A stretch of 21,739 nucleotides of DNA from a virus: positions 1 through 21,739 of the IMG/VR virus record IMGVR_UViG_3300025115_000059, one strand, 5' to 3'. Within the stretch, counting starts at the first letter, position 1. Every line of letters begins with the position of its first letter. Positions 1 to 8,596 of the stretch are shown here, piece by piece. Position numbers and translations under genes: made by a program. The notes below the pieces were generated by a model that saw only the letters and a list, made by a program, of their open reading frames with translations, made no database searches and was not told the DNA's origin.

Positions 1-1
1 G

Positions 2-313
2 GCAGGTAGTGGCACGCTGTTCTCCAGCGGTGTTCAGGGCGGTGTTGGTTCAACACAAAGCCAAATGGCTGGCAACCTCAATTATATGTCGGACATTGCT
101 GACACTCAAACTGCCTATGGGCAAGGGAGTCAGATGATGGGACAAGCCCAACTAGCCTACGGACTAGCACAAGGAGACATGGCTAGGGCACAAGCCTTCA
201 GTGCTCTTGGTGGCACCATCTTCAGTCAGGCTGGTGGATTTAGTGCGTTTGGTGGTGCTAAAGCAGACAACTATCGACCTGTTGTAGACTCTTCTGGGTG
301 GTCTAAGAACTAA
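2..313 (+). CDS. 3' end of a small Gly/Ala-rich virion protein gene (partial)
   Basis: The reading frame is open from the first complete codon at base 2 to the TAA at 311-313, so the gene begins upstream of the window. About 103 residues are visible. They are rich in Gly, Ala, Gln and Ser with short repeats such as GGAKA and GQAQLAYGLAQGD, which resembles the flexible tail of a small internal or neck/tail protein. The stop overlaps the next start (TAATG), so the two genes are probably translated together. Its place just before two very large virion-type genes is that of a T7 gp14-like internal core protein; this role is inferred from order only, and I recognise no domain. An internal ATG at 65 also exists, but the open frame before it argues for a longer protein. 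Confidence 0.7.
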   Translation, partial: AGSGTLFSSGVQGGVGSTQSQMAGNLNYMSDIADTQTAYGQGSQMMGQAQLAYGLAQGDMARAQAFSALGGTIFSQAGGFSAFGGAKADNYRPVVDSSGWSKN

Positions 314-3300
314 TGGAAAACACCACTCTGTCTCAGGCACCAGAGGTGCCCATTCCTGAAGGACAAGTTGTTGCCACCAATCCTATTGATGTTGGTGTTG
401 CCGACATTCAGTCGTTTAGTTTGGACGAACAACTTGTGGACAAAACACAGCCCACCATTAGTCAGGAAGCCTTTCCCATTGTAGAAACCACCCCTGAGAT
501 GGTGGCCTATTCGTATGCAGCGATGGACTTTGCTGCTCCTCCTGAGTATGTTGCCCAAAGCATGAGTAGGTATGTTAGTCCTAGTGGGGCCACCACTGAT
601 TTGGCACAAGGCATTGTTCAATCGGAGTTGCGTGCTCTTAAGAACGATTTTGGCAGTGCCACATCTTCTGGCAATGTTGATTTGTCAGCAATGTTTGTTG
701 AAGCCTACAAACAACAAGAACAATTGGCTAAAAACATTAGTGCTGCTAAAGCAATGTCCATTGTCACCACCAAGGCTGTTGAAAACACTGCCACTGCCAC
801 TCCCTCTGCTGTTGAGAACAACTCAATTGAGCATTTGGCTAAAGTGGCTAAGGAACAGGGACACAACGCTGCTAGGGCCATATTGTTGGAACAGCGTGTT
901 AAGGCCAAGTATGGGAGTGCTGTAAGCACCACTGAGGCTGTGGGTAGTTTGGTGGCTGCTGTTGGTGGTGTGATTTTGGCTGGTGTTGCAAACCCCTTGT
1001 TGGGTTTGGCTGCTGGTGCAGCACTGTCTGTGAACGCAATTGCCGATCAGAAAGCATTTAGAGATGCCATTAAGAAGCACACTGGCATAGACGCCAAAGA
1101 AGTGTGGGGCATTACGGACACTCTGGAGAAATACAATAGGCTGTTAGCCACATTGCCAACTGAGCAAGCACTTGCAATTGACAGCAAAGTGTTGGACGAC
1201 ATCATTGCCAATAGTGATCGCATTCCATTTCTAGGGAAGGTGTTTGCAGCAGGTAATGCTGCAAGTTTGCATGTAGGCGTACATAGTGCTCCCGGCCTAG
1301 ACATCAGTGCTCGTACACGTGATTGGTTGGATGGCATCGGTGTTGCAGGTGATGTTATTGGTGCTCTCAAATATGTTAAGTATGTGGGTAGTCCTGCCAA
1401 GAGTTTGGAAGTTGCTGCTGGTGGAGATGCTGTTGGAAGGCAAGTGGCCTCTGACATTGCGGCTGGTAAGAACACCCTCAATGTGCCTGAAGCACAACAA
1501 ATTGAGTGGAGTTTGTCTAACAACTTTGAACAAATAATTCCTGAAGGAGTGAGTGGAACTGCTGGCAGTGTTCAAAAAATCCTCATGGAGAACACGAAGA
1601 AGTTGTTGGAAGACCTTGACAGTCGTATTGCTCTAACCGGAGACAAACAGCTTCAGGATGTGCGTACATTTGTAGCCCATCACTTTGAACAGGCTCCCAC
1701 CTCAATTGCCAAATATGATTCGGCAACAGGTGAACTAATTTTACAACATCCGGGTAGGGCTGCTCCTTTCACCAGTGAGGAAACTGCACGTGCCTTTGCA
1801 GATAGGTTGGAGAAAGAAACTGGTTGGAAACTAGAAGTTAAGCCCACTAACTCCCCTTCTCGCCCACTCATCTCGATTGATGATGTGGATGACTACATTC
1901 CTGAGTCGGCGTTTGCTCGCGTTAAAGTTGAGAACGCAGAGTTGGCGAATGTTGTTTCAACGGGGGGTACGGCTAGGGAAGCATTGTATGCCATCCAATC
2001 GTCGTCTAAGAACGACGCAATGAAAGGACTGGCTGAAAGACTCCTCAACAACAAGCAACTCAATTTGGATGCTGTTCCTATAACTAGCATTAGCGACTTT
2101 GAAAAGAAAGCTGCTGGTAGCAAGGTGGCAGGACTCTACCGCTATTTGGAAGACACCATTGGCATTGATGCTGTACGACGTATCCCGTCTGAAGCCACAG
2201 TTGTACATGAAATTTTACACAGTGCTACTAGCCAAATTATTGATGCAGTGTTGTTGGCAGGTAAGAAAGTTGGTAAAGCATCAATTAGCGCAGTACATGT
2301 GTCTCCAGAACAACGCTTTGCTGTTAAGGCGTTGGATAAGGTGTATAAGGCACTTGCCAACAGCAACATCAAGCTCGCGTTTATGGACGGCAAGCACTCC
2401 ATTGATGATATTCGTGGCCTTGGGTTGGACGCTGCCGCACTCTCAGAACACAAGGACTTTGCCAAATATTATGGATTCACCAACATCCATGAGATGATTG
2501 CAGAAGCCACAACCAACAAAGACTTTGCTCGTGTTCTTAAGAACATTCCAATTGGTCGCATCATTAAAGACGACACTGTGTTGGAGATGCTCGGTGGTAA
2601 GGTGAGGACTGTGTGGGACGCACTTGTAAACACATGGCGTAAGATGTTGGGTGTTAAAGAAGGTGCTGAAGCGTCTGCACTAGATGTCGTTATAGAAAAC
2701 ACCATGAAACTGGTGGATAATGCTACTGAAGGACAACGCACCTACTTCAAGCAACTGGCTGATAAGAAACTACTCACTGAAGCAGACTTTGAAAATGTTA
2801 GAGGTGCTGCCGCATCCTCCACTCTATCTCATGGCTACTATGTCCATCTAGCTCCGTCGTCTCGTCAGATGCACAGTGCAGAAGACATTGCAACACGGTA
2901 TGGCGGTGGTCTTGATCCTAAGCACCAAGCCTCTATGGAGAGTATGCATGAGCGATTTGTAGCGCTGTTGCAAGAACAGCGTGATAAGAAGCTGCTGTCC
3001 AATTACATCTCCACCACCATCGGTAAGCTCAACAAGGCTGAGTTTCAGAAGGTGAATAAGGTGCTAATGGAAGGAGACACTGTAGGTAAGGAATTTAATG
3101 ACATGGAGTTGTTTGCTCGTGGCATTAAGAGTGACAAAGAAAAGGTTGCCTACTATGCTTTCCGTACCTTAGAAAACATTAGCCTACGCATTAAAAACCA
3201 ACACATTGTTAAACAACTGTCTCGTGATGGATGGAGTCAGGGATATGTTAGTGTTGGTGGTAAAACAATTACAACCCCAGTGTCACAACTAAACGCTACA

Positions 3301-5862
3301 CAATATGTCGGTAAGAAGGCATACAACATCTCCACTGGACAATGGGACACTCTAAAAGGTAGTGAGTCCAATTTGTTCCGTACCCGCAATGCCATTGATG
3401 TTGGTGGAGAAGATGCCACCATGTTCTTAAGAACGGGAGACGATGTTAAAATTGGTGGTTGGGTACAACAACTCCCAATGCTTCCCGGCTCCTATCGTCG
3501 TATTTACAACCAAGACTACTTTGGTAGGGTGGTGGTTAGTAAGAAGGTGAACGGAGAGATGGTGGAGGACACTCTTCACATGCGCACGTCCAATAGTGGT
3601 AGGGACATGGTGAAGTGGTCTGAGGGAATGAACAACATTCTAAAACAAGTGAAGGGCAATCCTTCTGCGGTTAGTTTGCGCTACATTGAAGAACAAGTGG
3701 GGCAGTGGGAAGATGCTTCTAAAGTTCTTAAGAGCATTCAAGATGGTGAGTGGGACAACTATAAAGTGGGCAGTTTCAATCACCACTATGACAGAGATAG
3801 TGACAACTACATTACGTCCCTAACTAAAGCTGCGTCCGATTCATTCGATTTTGAACGTAGAGCACGAGGCATTAAGTTGGAATCCATCGACCATGTGGAT
3901 AACACCCTGTCTCCTATGGATGCACTTGGATCGGAGTTGTCCAACATTAGCCGTATTCGTAATGTGGCAGAATGGAGAGACAAGTGGGTGGATGTTTGGT
4001 GGAACACCTTTAAGGACACCATTGATGTAGACTTTGTTCGTGGACGTAGGCCAATTGAAGTGATTAGTGATGCCAACTTTACACAAAGCATGTACACTGG
4101 TGGACTCAATGCAGCTAAGTTTGCTGAGAGTCAGCGCAAATACATTTTGCAACAACTGGGTGCTCAAACACTTAGTGAGCGCACTATAGAAGCCACCATG
4201 CGGCGTCTTACGTTCAATCACCTGACCAAGTATGTTAAGTTGCCGCTCATGGACGAACCTGTGCATTTGGGACATGCCATTCGCAGCTTTGACCCAATTC
4301 AGTTTGCCCGTAGCTTCAACTTCCACACCATGCTTGGTGCATTCAACCCTGCTCAACTCATTGTGCAGAGTCAGGCAATGGTGAACATTGTAGCCGTCAG
4401 CCCAGTTCACGGCATGAAGTCTGCATTGTCTATGCCCGTAATTCGCACTGCCCTTATGAGTGATAATGAGAAGGTTTGGCGCACATTGGCAACCACGTCT
4501 GGACTGTCTGGAGATGAGTTTGTCAGTGTTGTAAAATCCATTCGTCGTAGTGGCCTCATTGATGGCATTGGTGCAACCTCCCTACATAACGTAGAGGCTG
4601 GAGCATTCAATATGTTCAATGGGGTTGCTGGAAAGGTGTCTGGTAGCGGTGCTGCATTCTTCAACAGAGGTGAGGAAGCTGCTCGTATCACTGCGTTTGA
4701 AACTGCCCGTAGGGAATGGATGGTGGCTAACAAAGGGGCTGATTGGACAACCAATGCCTCTATGGGTGCCATTTTAGCACGTGCAGACGACCTAACACAG
4801 AACATGTCTCGTGCCAACCTTGCGTTCTACCAACGTGGGTTGTGGAGTATTCCTGCTCAATATTTGCAATATAACATCAAACTTGCTGCCAACATCATTA
4901 GTAGTTTCTTACAACAAGGTGCAGGTAGGGGCTTTACACGTGGGGAAGCAAGCCGCATTATGGGTGCCCACCTCCTTGCCTATGGTGCTGCTGGCAACGG
5001 GTTGATGATGTTCTATGACGAAATTGCAGGTGGATATGAACAGGCCACTGGACAAAAACTGTCTGAAGAACAGAAGTTGGCTATTGTGGAGGGTGGATTT
5101 GCATGGATGGCTGATGCAATGTCTCAAGCACTCACTGGTGAAGAAATGAAACTAGGCTTAGGAAAGCGCCTAGGTACATTCAACTGGTATAACGAAATTC
5201 TTGAGGCCGCTGTAAACTCCGATGCTGCATGGTGGGAAGCCGCCTTGGGTGCTAGTGCCACCATTCCTAAGAAAATTGGTAGCCTAAAATACTTGGCTGA
5301 TCCGTTCACAACAGGTGATTTGTCTCCAGAAGCGTTCTTGTCTGCCACTAACAAAGTTCTTAAGAACACTTTCTCAAGCTGGAACAACGCCACTAAGGCA
5401 GTTTATGCAATGAACAATCAGGGACGTATGGTGAGCAATCAGGGCACCATTATGGCTAATGCCACAACTCCTGAAACATTTGCACAAGCTGTTGGTATGC
5501 CTCCTGCTGAAGTGACTGCTTGGTATAGGTGGATGGCAAGTGAGAAAGACTTGCGCAATGCTACTAAGGATTTTGCTAAGGAGTATATGCGTCTTGATGA
5601 AATTAGAGTGGACTTGTTACGTGAGACAGGGGGTGTTTATAATGAACGCATTAACGAATATACGAAGGCACAAGCTGCCCTGTATAAGAGTGTCCCTGTA
5701 GGAATGCAAGACACTTTCGACGCAGAACGCAAACGTATTTGGGCACTACGTAATAGCGAAACAGGTAAGCCTCGTCTTGTTGAGAAATACATTGAGCTAC
5801 TGGACAAGGGTGCTAAGGCTAAGGATGCCCCTCTAATTAAAAACTATGGTGTGGAGAACTAA
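313..5862 (+). CDS. Giant (1849 aa) putative internal virion / DNA-ejection protein with HExxH motif
   Basis: This is a single open frame of 1849 codons starting at the ATG that overlaps the previous stop. Residues about 211-240 form a Gly/Ala-rich hydrophobic stretch (GGVILAGVANPLLGL) that could insert into a membrane. Residues 632-636 read HEILH within a hydrophobic context (TVVHEILHSATS), the zinc-binding HExxH signature of metallopeptidases. The rest is mostly mixed helical sequence without a domain I can name. Size, location and the 726-residue neighbour fit the ejection proteins of T7-like phages (gp15/gp16), the largest of which carry an enzyme domain, often a lytic transglycosylase. 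I see no clear transglycosylase motif here. A protease-bearing ejection or tail protein is the best inference. Four copies and one variant of the palindrome family lie inside this gene. It ends directly next to the following ATG. Confidence 0.75.
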   Translation: MENTTLSQAPEVPIPEGQVVATNPIDVGVADIQSFSLDEQLVDKTQPTISQEAFPIVETTPEMVAYSYAAMDFAAPPEYVAQSMSRYVSPSGATTDLAQGIVQSELRALKNDFGSATSSGNVDLSAMFVEAYKQQEQLAKNISAAKAMSIVTTKAVENTATATPSAVENNSIEHLAKVAKEQGHNAARAILLEQRVKAKYGSAVSTTEAVGSLVAAVGGVILAGVANPLLGLAAGAALSVNAIADQKAFRDAIKKHTGIDAKEVWGITDTLEKYNRLLATLPTEQALAIDSKVLDDIIANSDRIPFLGKVFAAGNAASLHVGVHSAPGLDISARTRDWLDGIGVAGDVIGALKYVKYVGSPAKSLEVAAGGDAVGRQVASDIAAGKNTLNVPEAQQIEWSLSNNFEQIIPEGVSGTAGSVQKILMENTKKLLEDLDSRIALTGDKQLQDVRTFVAHHFEQAPTSIAKYDSATGELILQHPGRAAPFTSEETARAFADRLEKETGWKLEVKPTNSPSRPLISIDDVDDYIPESAFARVKVENAELANVVSTGGTAREALYAIQSSSKNDAMKGLAERLLNNKQLNLDAVPITSISDFEKKAAGSKVAGLYRYLEDTIGIDAVRRIPSEATVVHEILHSATSQIIDAVLLAGKKVGKASISAVHVSPEQRFAVKALDKVYKALANSNIKLAFMDGKHSIDDIRGLGLDAAALSEHKDFAKYYGFTNIHEMIAEATTNKDFARVLKNIPIGRIIKDDTVLEMLGGKVRTVWDALVNTWRKMLGVKEGAEASALDVVIENTMKLVDNATEGQRTYFKQLADKKLLTEADFENVRGAAASSTLSHGYYVHLAPSSRQMHSAEDIATRYGGGLDPKHQASMESMHERFVALLQEQRDKKLLSNYISTTIGKLNKAEFQKVNKVLMEGDTVGKEFNDMELFARGIKSDKEKVAYYAFRTLENISLRIKNQHIVKQLSRDGWSQGYVSVGGKTITTPVSQLNATQYVGKKAYNISTGQWDTLKGSESNLFRTRNAIDVGGEDATMFLRTGDDVKIGGWVQQLPMLPGSYRRIYNQDYFGRVVVSKKVNGEMVEDTLHMRTSNSGRDMVKWSEGMNNILKQVKGNPSAVSLRYIEEQVGQWEDASKVLKSIQDGEWDNYKVGSFNHHYDRDSDNYITSLTKAASDSFDFERRARGIKLESIDHVDNTLSPMDALGSELSNISRIRNVAEWRDKWVDVWWNTFKDTIDVDFVRGRRPIEVISDANFTQSMYTGGLNAAKFAESQRKYILQQLGAQTLSERTIEATMRRLTFNHLTKYVKLPLMDEPVHLGHAIRSFDPIQFARSFNFHTMLGAFNPAQLIVQSQAMVNIVAVSPVHGMKSALSMPVIRTALMSDNEKVWRTLATTSGLSGDEFVSVVKSIRRSGLIDGIGATSLHNVEAGAFNMFNGVAGKVSGSGAAFFNRGEEAARITAFETARREWMVANKGADWTTNASMGAILARADDLTQNMSRANLAFYQRGLWSIPAQYLQYNIKLAANIISSFLQQGAGRGFTRGEASRIMGAHLLAYGAAGNGLMMFYDEIAGGYEQATGQKLSEEQKLAIVEGGFAWMADAMSQALTGEEMKLGLGKRLGTFNWYNEILEAAVNSDAAWWEAALGASATIPKKIGSLKYLADPFTTGDLSPEAFLSATNKVLKNTFSSWNNATKAVYAMNNQGRMVSNQGTIMANATTPETFAQAVGMPPAEVTAWYRWMASEKDLRNATKDFAKEYMRLDEIRVDLLRETGGVYNERINEYTKAQAALYKSVPVGMQDTFDAERKRIWALRNSETGKPRLVEKYIELLDKGAKAKDAPLIKNYGVEN
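634..645. repeat. Palindrome family, 1 mismatch (GCTCTTAAGAAC)
   Basis: Member of the GTTCTTAAGAAC family inside the 1849-codon gene, read as A-L-K-N. Confidence 0.75.
2533..2544. repeat. Palindrome family, exact copy (GTTCTTAAGAAC)
   Basis: Exact 12-bp palindrome inside the 1849-codon gene, read as V-L-K-N. Confidence 0.9.
3423..3434. repeat. Palindrome family, exact copy
   Basis: Exact palindrome in the 1849-codon gene but in a shifted codon register, giving F-L-R-T. This shows that the DNA, not the peptide, is conserved. Confidence 0.9.
3724..3735. repeat. Palindrome family, 1 mismatch (GTTCTTAAGAGC)
   Basis: Read as V-L-K-S; only 301 bases from the previous copy, the closest pair in the window. 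Confidence 0.75.
5356..5367. repeat. Palindrome family, exact copy
   Basis: Near the 3' end of the 1849-codon gene, read as V-L-K-N. Confidence 0.9.
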
Positions 5863-8043
5863 ATGGCTAAAGAAAAAGCTGGATGGATGGCTAGGAATAT
5901 CGGCGAAGCAGACACTCCTGTTGCTCCCAACTTCGGACTCATTGAACAGGCGGGTGCCCATAGGGGCACTGCTGCCCGCATTGCGGGAGAGAGTGATGCT
6001 GCCACCATTAAGGCACTAGGGGAAATGGGTACCACTGCCTACCAAACCTACCAATATACAGAGAGTGCTAAAGAAGCCAGAGAGGTGATGGAGAGGCTGC
6101 AATCACCTACGTGGCAAGGCAAGAAGGCGTTTGAGGCAGAAGAAACTCTGCGAGGTGTTGACGCCCTTACGCTAGGTAATAAAAAACAAGCTCAAGAAGA
6201 GTTTGGGAAAATTGTAGACGCTGCTAAGAACGATGCCATTACTCCTGAACGTGCTCAAGCAGAACTTGCTGCTGCCATGCGTAAGCGCATTGCTGCCAAT
6301 CCCGGTGCTGCTGCCTCAATTCGTGCTGCTTACAACGAGTTTAGTGGACAAGGCAATTGGGACATTAGCGAAATGCAGCGTGCCTTTCAAAGTGGCAATG
6401 CTGCTGCTGATGAGCAGAAACGTCTGCTGGAACAGGCTAAAACAATCCCTGCTGGCTTTAGGGCCATTGTGAATGAGAAGGGCGAGACTGTGGGGGCATT
6501 CACTGATGCCGACTATGCACAGGCATTTAAAACACAGAGTGGCCCTGCATGGAACAGTGTGTTGTCCTACTACAACCACGAGAGACAGAAAGCAGGGTTG
6601 GTTGCACTAGAAACTGCCGCAAAGACTGAGGGCGTAGTGTCTGAACGACAAGCCATTGGTGTTAACAATGCCGTGTCTATCGGTAGAGAAGCAGCCATGC
6701 ACAGTGTGGACATTAAGTTTGCTGGACAGAGTTGGGAAGGACTTCCTCCAGACAAACTCGTTGAAGGAATGGCTACCTACCGCACCGAGATGCAAAACTC
6801 ATGGAGCAAGTTTAAAACACAGGCTCTTGAGCGCATCAATGCGGTGAAAGACCCCGTTGCTCAAGCTGCCATGATTAAGCACCTAGACGAACAAGACAAA
6901 CTTGCTAGAAGTCGCATTGATGGTATTACGAAGGACACAGGGGAGTTTTTGTCCCACATGCGTACAATGTCCTCAATCACCAATGACAAGGCACAGGGTG
7001 CTCTTGCCAATGCTCAAATGATGGACAAACTCATTGGGTTTGGTTTCACTAGCAGTGAGATTGATCGCATGAAGAATGAGAACGGTAGGCGTGAGATTTT
7101 GGAAAGCACCAAGAATGATCCTTCCAATCCCATGCGTAAGATGGTAGTGTATTTTGACCAGCTACGCACTGCTGTTGCGTCTGGTGACTTCAACCTGATG
7201 TCTTCTGCTATGATGGAAGGCAATAGGCTTCAGAAAATCACCACCACTGCTGACGCACTTGCTAAGGGTGAGAAAGTGGTTGATGGCAAACCAATTGATC
7301 CCACTGATCCAGACACCATTGCTGCTGTTAAGCTACGTGAGGAACGTGCTGCACAGGCTGCTAAGAAGGATGTTGTAGACTTGTCAGACAAGGATGTGGT
7401 GGCTTTACGTGAAACCGCTCCAGACCTGTCCGACAAAGAGTCGTCCATTGACAGCTTCCTAGCCTTCTTCAGGAGTGGGAAGATTGATAAGGTGGATAAG
7501 GGTAATGCTGAATTCATCCGTACCAACGTAGCCAATCGTATGCAACAGTGGCTTATGGGTGATGAACAAGTGCACTATCCTGCACGTCTTGCAACCGTTC
7601 TTAAGAACAATCAAATGCAAGTTGATGCGTCAGGCAATCTCACCATTAAGGTTGGAAGAAATAAATGGAACCAAGCAGGAGATGCTGCTAGGTTGGTGTC
7701 TCGTGCCAACAAGATGTTGGAGTTGGCTAGTGCTGCAAGTGGCATTGATAAGAAAGAATTGGCTCAACAAGTGTTGGAAAAAACAAAATCCTATTCGCCA
7801 GCCAAGCAAGGAGACACCTTCAGTGCTTCCTTCACTGAGGAAGACATTATGCGTATGGGGCCAGAAACAGCCAAGGCATCATTGCGCAAGATGGGAGTTC
7901 CTTCTCAATACATTGACGCCATTGTGAAGGACATGGAAGCCACACGACAATCTGCCACTAAGGTGGAGCAGCCTAAGAAAGAACCAGTGTTCGGTGGGGT
8001 TAAGTGGGGAGACACACGTGGCTCGCAAAAAGCCGGTGGTTAA
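5863..8043 (+). CDS. Putative internal virion protein, 726 aa, Ala-rich and helical
   Basis: The ATG follows the upstream TAA with no gap, and the GGAG in the upstream 3' end supplies a ribosome binding site. The 726 residues are rich in Ala, Lys, Glu and Gln, with no Cys in the stretches read, no signal peptide and no membrane segment. Long stretches look like helices or coiled coil. I recognise no catalytic motif. By size (T7 gp15 is about 747 residues) and position beside a giant protein, it is a candidate core/ejection structural protein; this is inference from synteny. Codon usage matches the neighbouring late genes. An exact copy of the palindrome lies at 7597-7608. The last 26 bases overlap the next small gene. 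Confidence 0.65.
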   Translation: MAKEKAGWMARNIGEADTPVAPNFGLIEQAGAHRGTAARIAGESDAATIKALGEMGTTAYQTYQYTESAKEAREVMERLQSPTWQGKKAFEAEETLRGVDALTLGNKKQAQEEFGKIVDAAKNDAITPERAQAELAAAMRKRIAANPGAAASIRAAYNEFSGQGNWDISEMQRAFQSGNAAADEQKRLLEQAKTIPAGFRAIVNEKGETVGAFTDADYAQAFKTQSGPAWNSVLSYYNHERQKAGLVALETAAKTEGVVSERQAIGVNNAVSIGREAAMHSVDIKFAGQSWEGLPPDKLVEGMATYRTEMQNSWSKFKTQALERINAVKDPVAQAAMIKHLDEQDKLARSRIDGITKDTGEFLSHMRTMSSITNDKAQGALANAQMMDKLIGFGFTSSEIDRMKNENGRREILESTKNDPSNPMRKMVVYFDQLRTAVASGDFNLMSSAMMEGNRLQKITTTADALAKGEKVVDGKPIDPTDPDTIAAVKLREERAAQAAKKDVVDLSDKDVVALRETAPDLSDKESSIDSFLAFFRSGKIDKVDKGNAEFIRTNVANRMQQWLMGDEQVHYPARLATVLKNNQMQVDASGNLTIKVGRNKWNQAGDAARLVSRANKMLELASAASGIDKKELAQQVLEKTKSYSPAKQGDTFSASFTEEDIMRMGPETAKASLRKMGVPSQYIDAIVKDMEATRQSATKVEQPKKEPVFGGVKWGDTRGSQKAGG
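7597..7608. repeat. Palindrome family, exact copy
   Basis: In the 726-codon gene, read as V-L-K-N. Confidence 0.9.
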
Positions 8044-8251
8044 ATTCCTCTACCCTTCAATTCCTGTAATGGAATTGGAGAAGGGGGAGCAATACACCTT
8101 GTTTCATCGACGTGTTGACAAAGTTGATTTGCCACATGACGACAATAACGAAGAGTGTTGGTGCTCCCCCATTGTTATGCGGGATTCAGATGTCCCGCCC
8201 GACTACACATACAAAGACTACATTGCTATTGTTGCAACATCTGTACACTGA
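8018..8251 (+). CDS. Small hypothetical protein (77 aa), last gene of the late operon
   Basis: I chose the GTG at 8018 because GGGGAG lies six bases upstream and the product then begins MARKKPVVKF, a typical small-protein start. An in-frame GTG at 7994 would add eight residues but lacks a good binding site. The product is soluble, contains a CWC pair at about residues 48-50 and ends in a short hydrophobic stretch (YIAIVATSVH). No family is recognised. It overlaps the 3' end of the 726-residue gene by 26 bases. Its own 3' end overlaps the convergent - strand gene by 26 bases. It is the final + strand gene before the terminator at 8327. Confidence 0.6.
   Translation: MARKKPVVKFLYPSIPVMELEKGEQYTLFHRRVDKVDLPHDDNNEECWCSPIVMRDSDVPPDYTYKDYIAIVATSVH
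8058..8077 (+). other. Perfect 7-bp hairpin just after the 726-aa gene
   Basis: CAATTCC (8058-8064) and GGAATTG (8071-8077) pair perfectly around a six-base loop, 15 bases after the stop of the ejection-protein gene and inside the next small gene. There is no T run, so it is not an intrinsic terminator. It could be an mRNA stability or processing hairpin. The function is inferred only. Confidence 0.35.
8083..8170. repeat. 9-bp inverted repeat with 70-bp spacer
   Basis: GGGGGAGCA at 8083-8091 is the exact reverse complement of TGCTCCCCC at 8162-8170. Both arms are inside the 77-codon gene near the end of the late transcript. They could close a long-range RNA stem around the coding region, or the match could be chance. 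Confidence 0.3.
8179..8198. other. GC-rich hairpin downstream of the - strand operon end
   Basis: GCGGGA (8179-8184) pairs with TCCCGC (8193-8198) across an eight-base loop. On the - strand it lies about 28 bases past the last stop codon (8226), where a transcript end is expected. No T run follows, so it would be at most a weak or factor-assisted end signal. Confidence 0.3.
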
Positions 8252-8393
8252 ATCCTTCTAATGATAGTAGTCGATGTCCATACATTGACAACAACCATCG
8301 ACGAGCAGCATTACGTGCTTCTTCATAACTGCTGAATGTGTTCTTAAGAACCTTCGGCAGTTTTTTATTTGTGCGTTTAATTGTGTAGGTCAT
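8226..8393 (-). CDS. Small basic hypothetical protein (55 aa), last gene of the - strand operon
   Basis: ATG at 8393 has a strong binding site, AAGGAG at 8401-8406, seven bases upstream. The start overlaps the preceding gene's stop as ATGA, which strongly supports translation. The product begins MTYTIKRTNKKLPKVLKN, is Lys/Arg-rich in its first 35 residues (EEARNAARRWLL follows) and turns hydrophobic near the end. It has one likely amphipathic helix and no recognised family. The VLKN codons are the palindrome at 8340-8351. The gene encloses the + strand terminator on the opposite strand, and its last 26 bases overlap the end of the late operon. Confidence 0.65.
   Translation of the reverse strand: MTYTIKRTNKKLPKVLKNTFSSYEEARNAARRWLLSMYGHRLLSLEGFSVQMLQQ
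8327..8366 (+). terminator. Intrinsic terminator of the late (+) operon
   Basis: AACTGCTGAA (8327-8336) pairs with TTCGGCAGTT (8353-8362) with a single T-G wobble, followed by six T residues at 8361-8366. The 16-base loop contains an exact copy of the 12-bp palindrome (8340-8351), so the loop can itself fold into a second hairpin. It acts in the + direction, 75 bases after the last late gene. It lies antisense inside the last - strand gene, so the same DNA is both terminator and codons. Confidence 0.75.
8340..8351. repeat. Palindrome family, exact copy in terminator loop
   Basis: Exact copy in the loop of the + strand terminator and, on the - strand, V-L-K-N codons of the 55-residue protein. 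Confidence 0.9.
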
Positions 8394-8596
8394 TTCCAAT
8401 CTCCTTGTTGTTCCCTAATGCGTCCTTTAAGTGCTTCGCAATAGACAGCAGCATCGCAAAGCTCCTCCTGTAAATGCTGTATCCAATCCAGAATGTCTAG
8501 GTCGGTACGCATTGTTGTTGTGCCATACTTATTTAGCCCAACCAAACTCCTGTTGTGCAACATCTTCATCACCTTCTGCACGTTTAAGTCTTCCAC
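8390..8596 (-). CDS. Small conserved-looking hypothetical protein (about 68 aa)
   Basis: The core reads VGLNKYGTTTMRTDLDILDW followed by IQHLQEELCDAAVYCEALKG. This compact helical pattern with an EExxD-like acidic motif superficially resembles the metal-binding helix of MazG-like pyrophosphohydrolases. I would not assign that activity. The start is ambiguous. GTG at 8596 sits nine bases after AAGGAGG, a TTG at 8602 is three bases after it, and an ATG at about 8563 follows AAGGTG with good spacing. The stop overlaps the next gene as ATGA. The 5' part overlaps the upstream gene in another frame by about 68 bases. Confidence 0.6.
   Translation of the reverse strand: MEDLNVQKVMKMLHNRSLVGLNKYGTTTMRTDLDILDWIQHLQEELCDAAVYCEALKGRIREQQGDWK

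Noticed and set aside
301-312. TAAGAAC half-sites of the palindrome (for example near 305 and 2008)
   Set aside because: AAG AAC is a common Lys-Asn codon pair in this genome, so half-sites are expected without selection.
310-621. A 103-codon - strand frame opposite the start of the giant virion gene
   Set aside because: It is a shadow of the + strand gene with no binding site or plausible protein pattern, and all other genes here are on the + strand.
3841-4410. A 189-codon - strand frame opposite the giant virion gene
   Set aside because: It is long by chance because the opposite frame is open; the composition is unlike a folded protein and there is no start signal or operon context.
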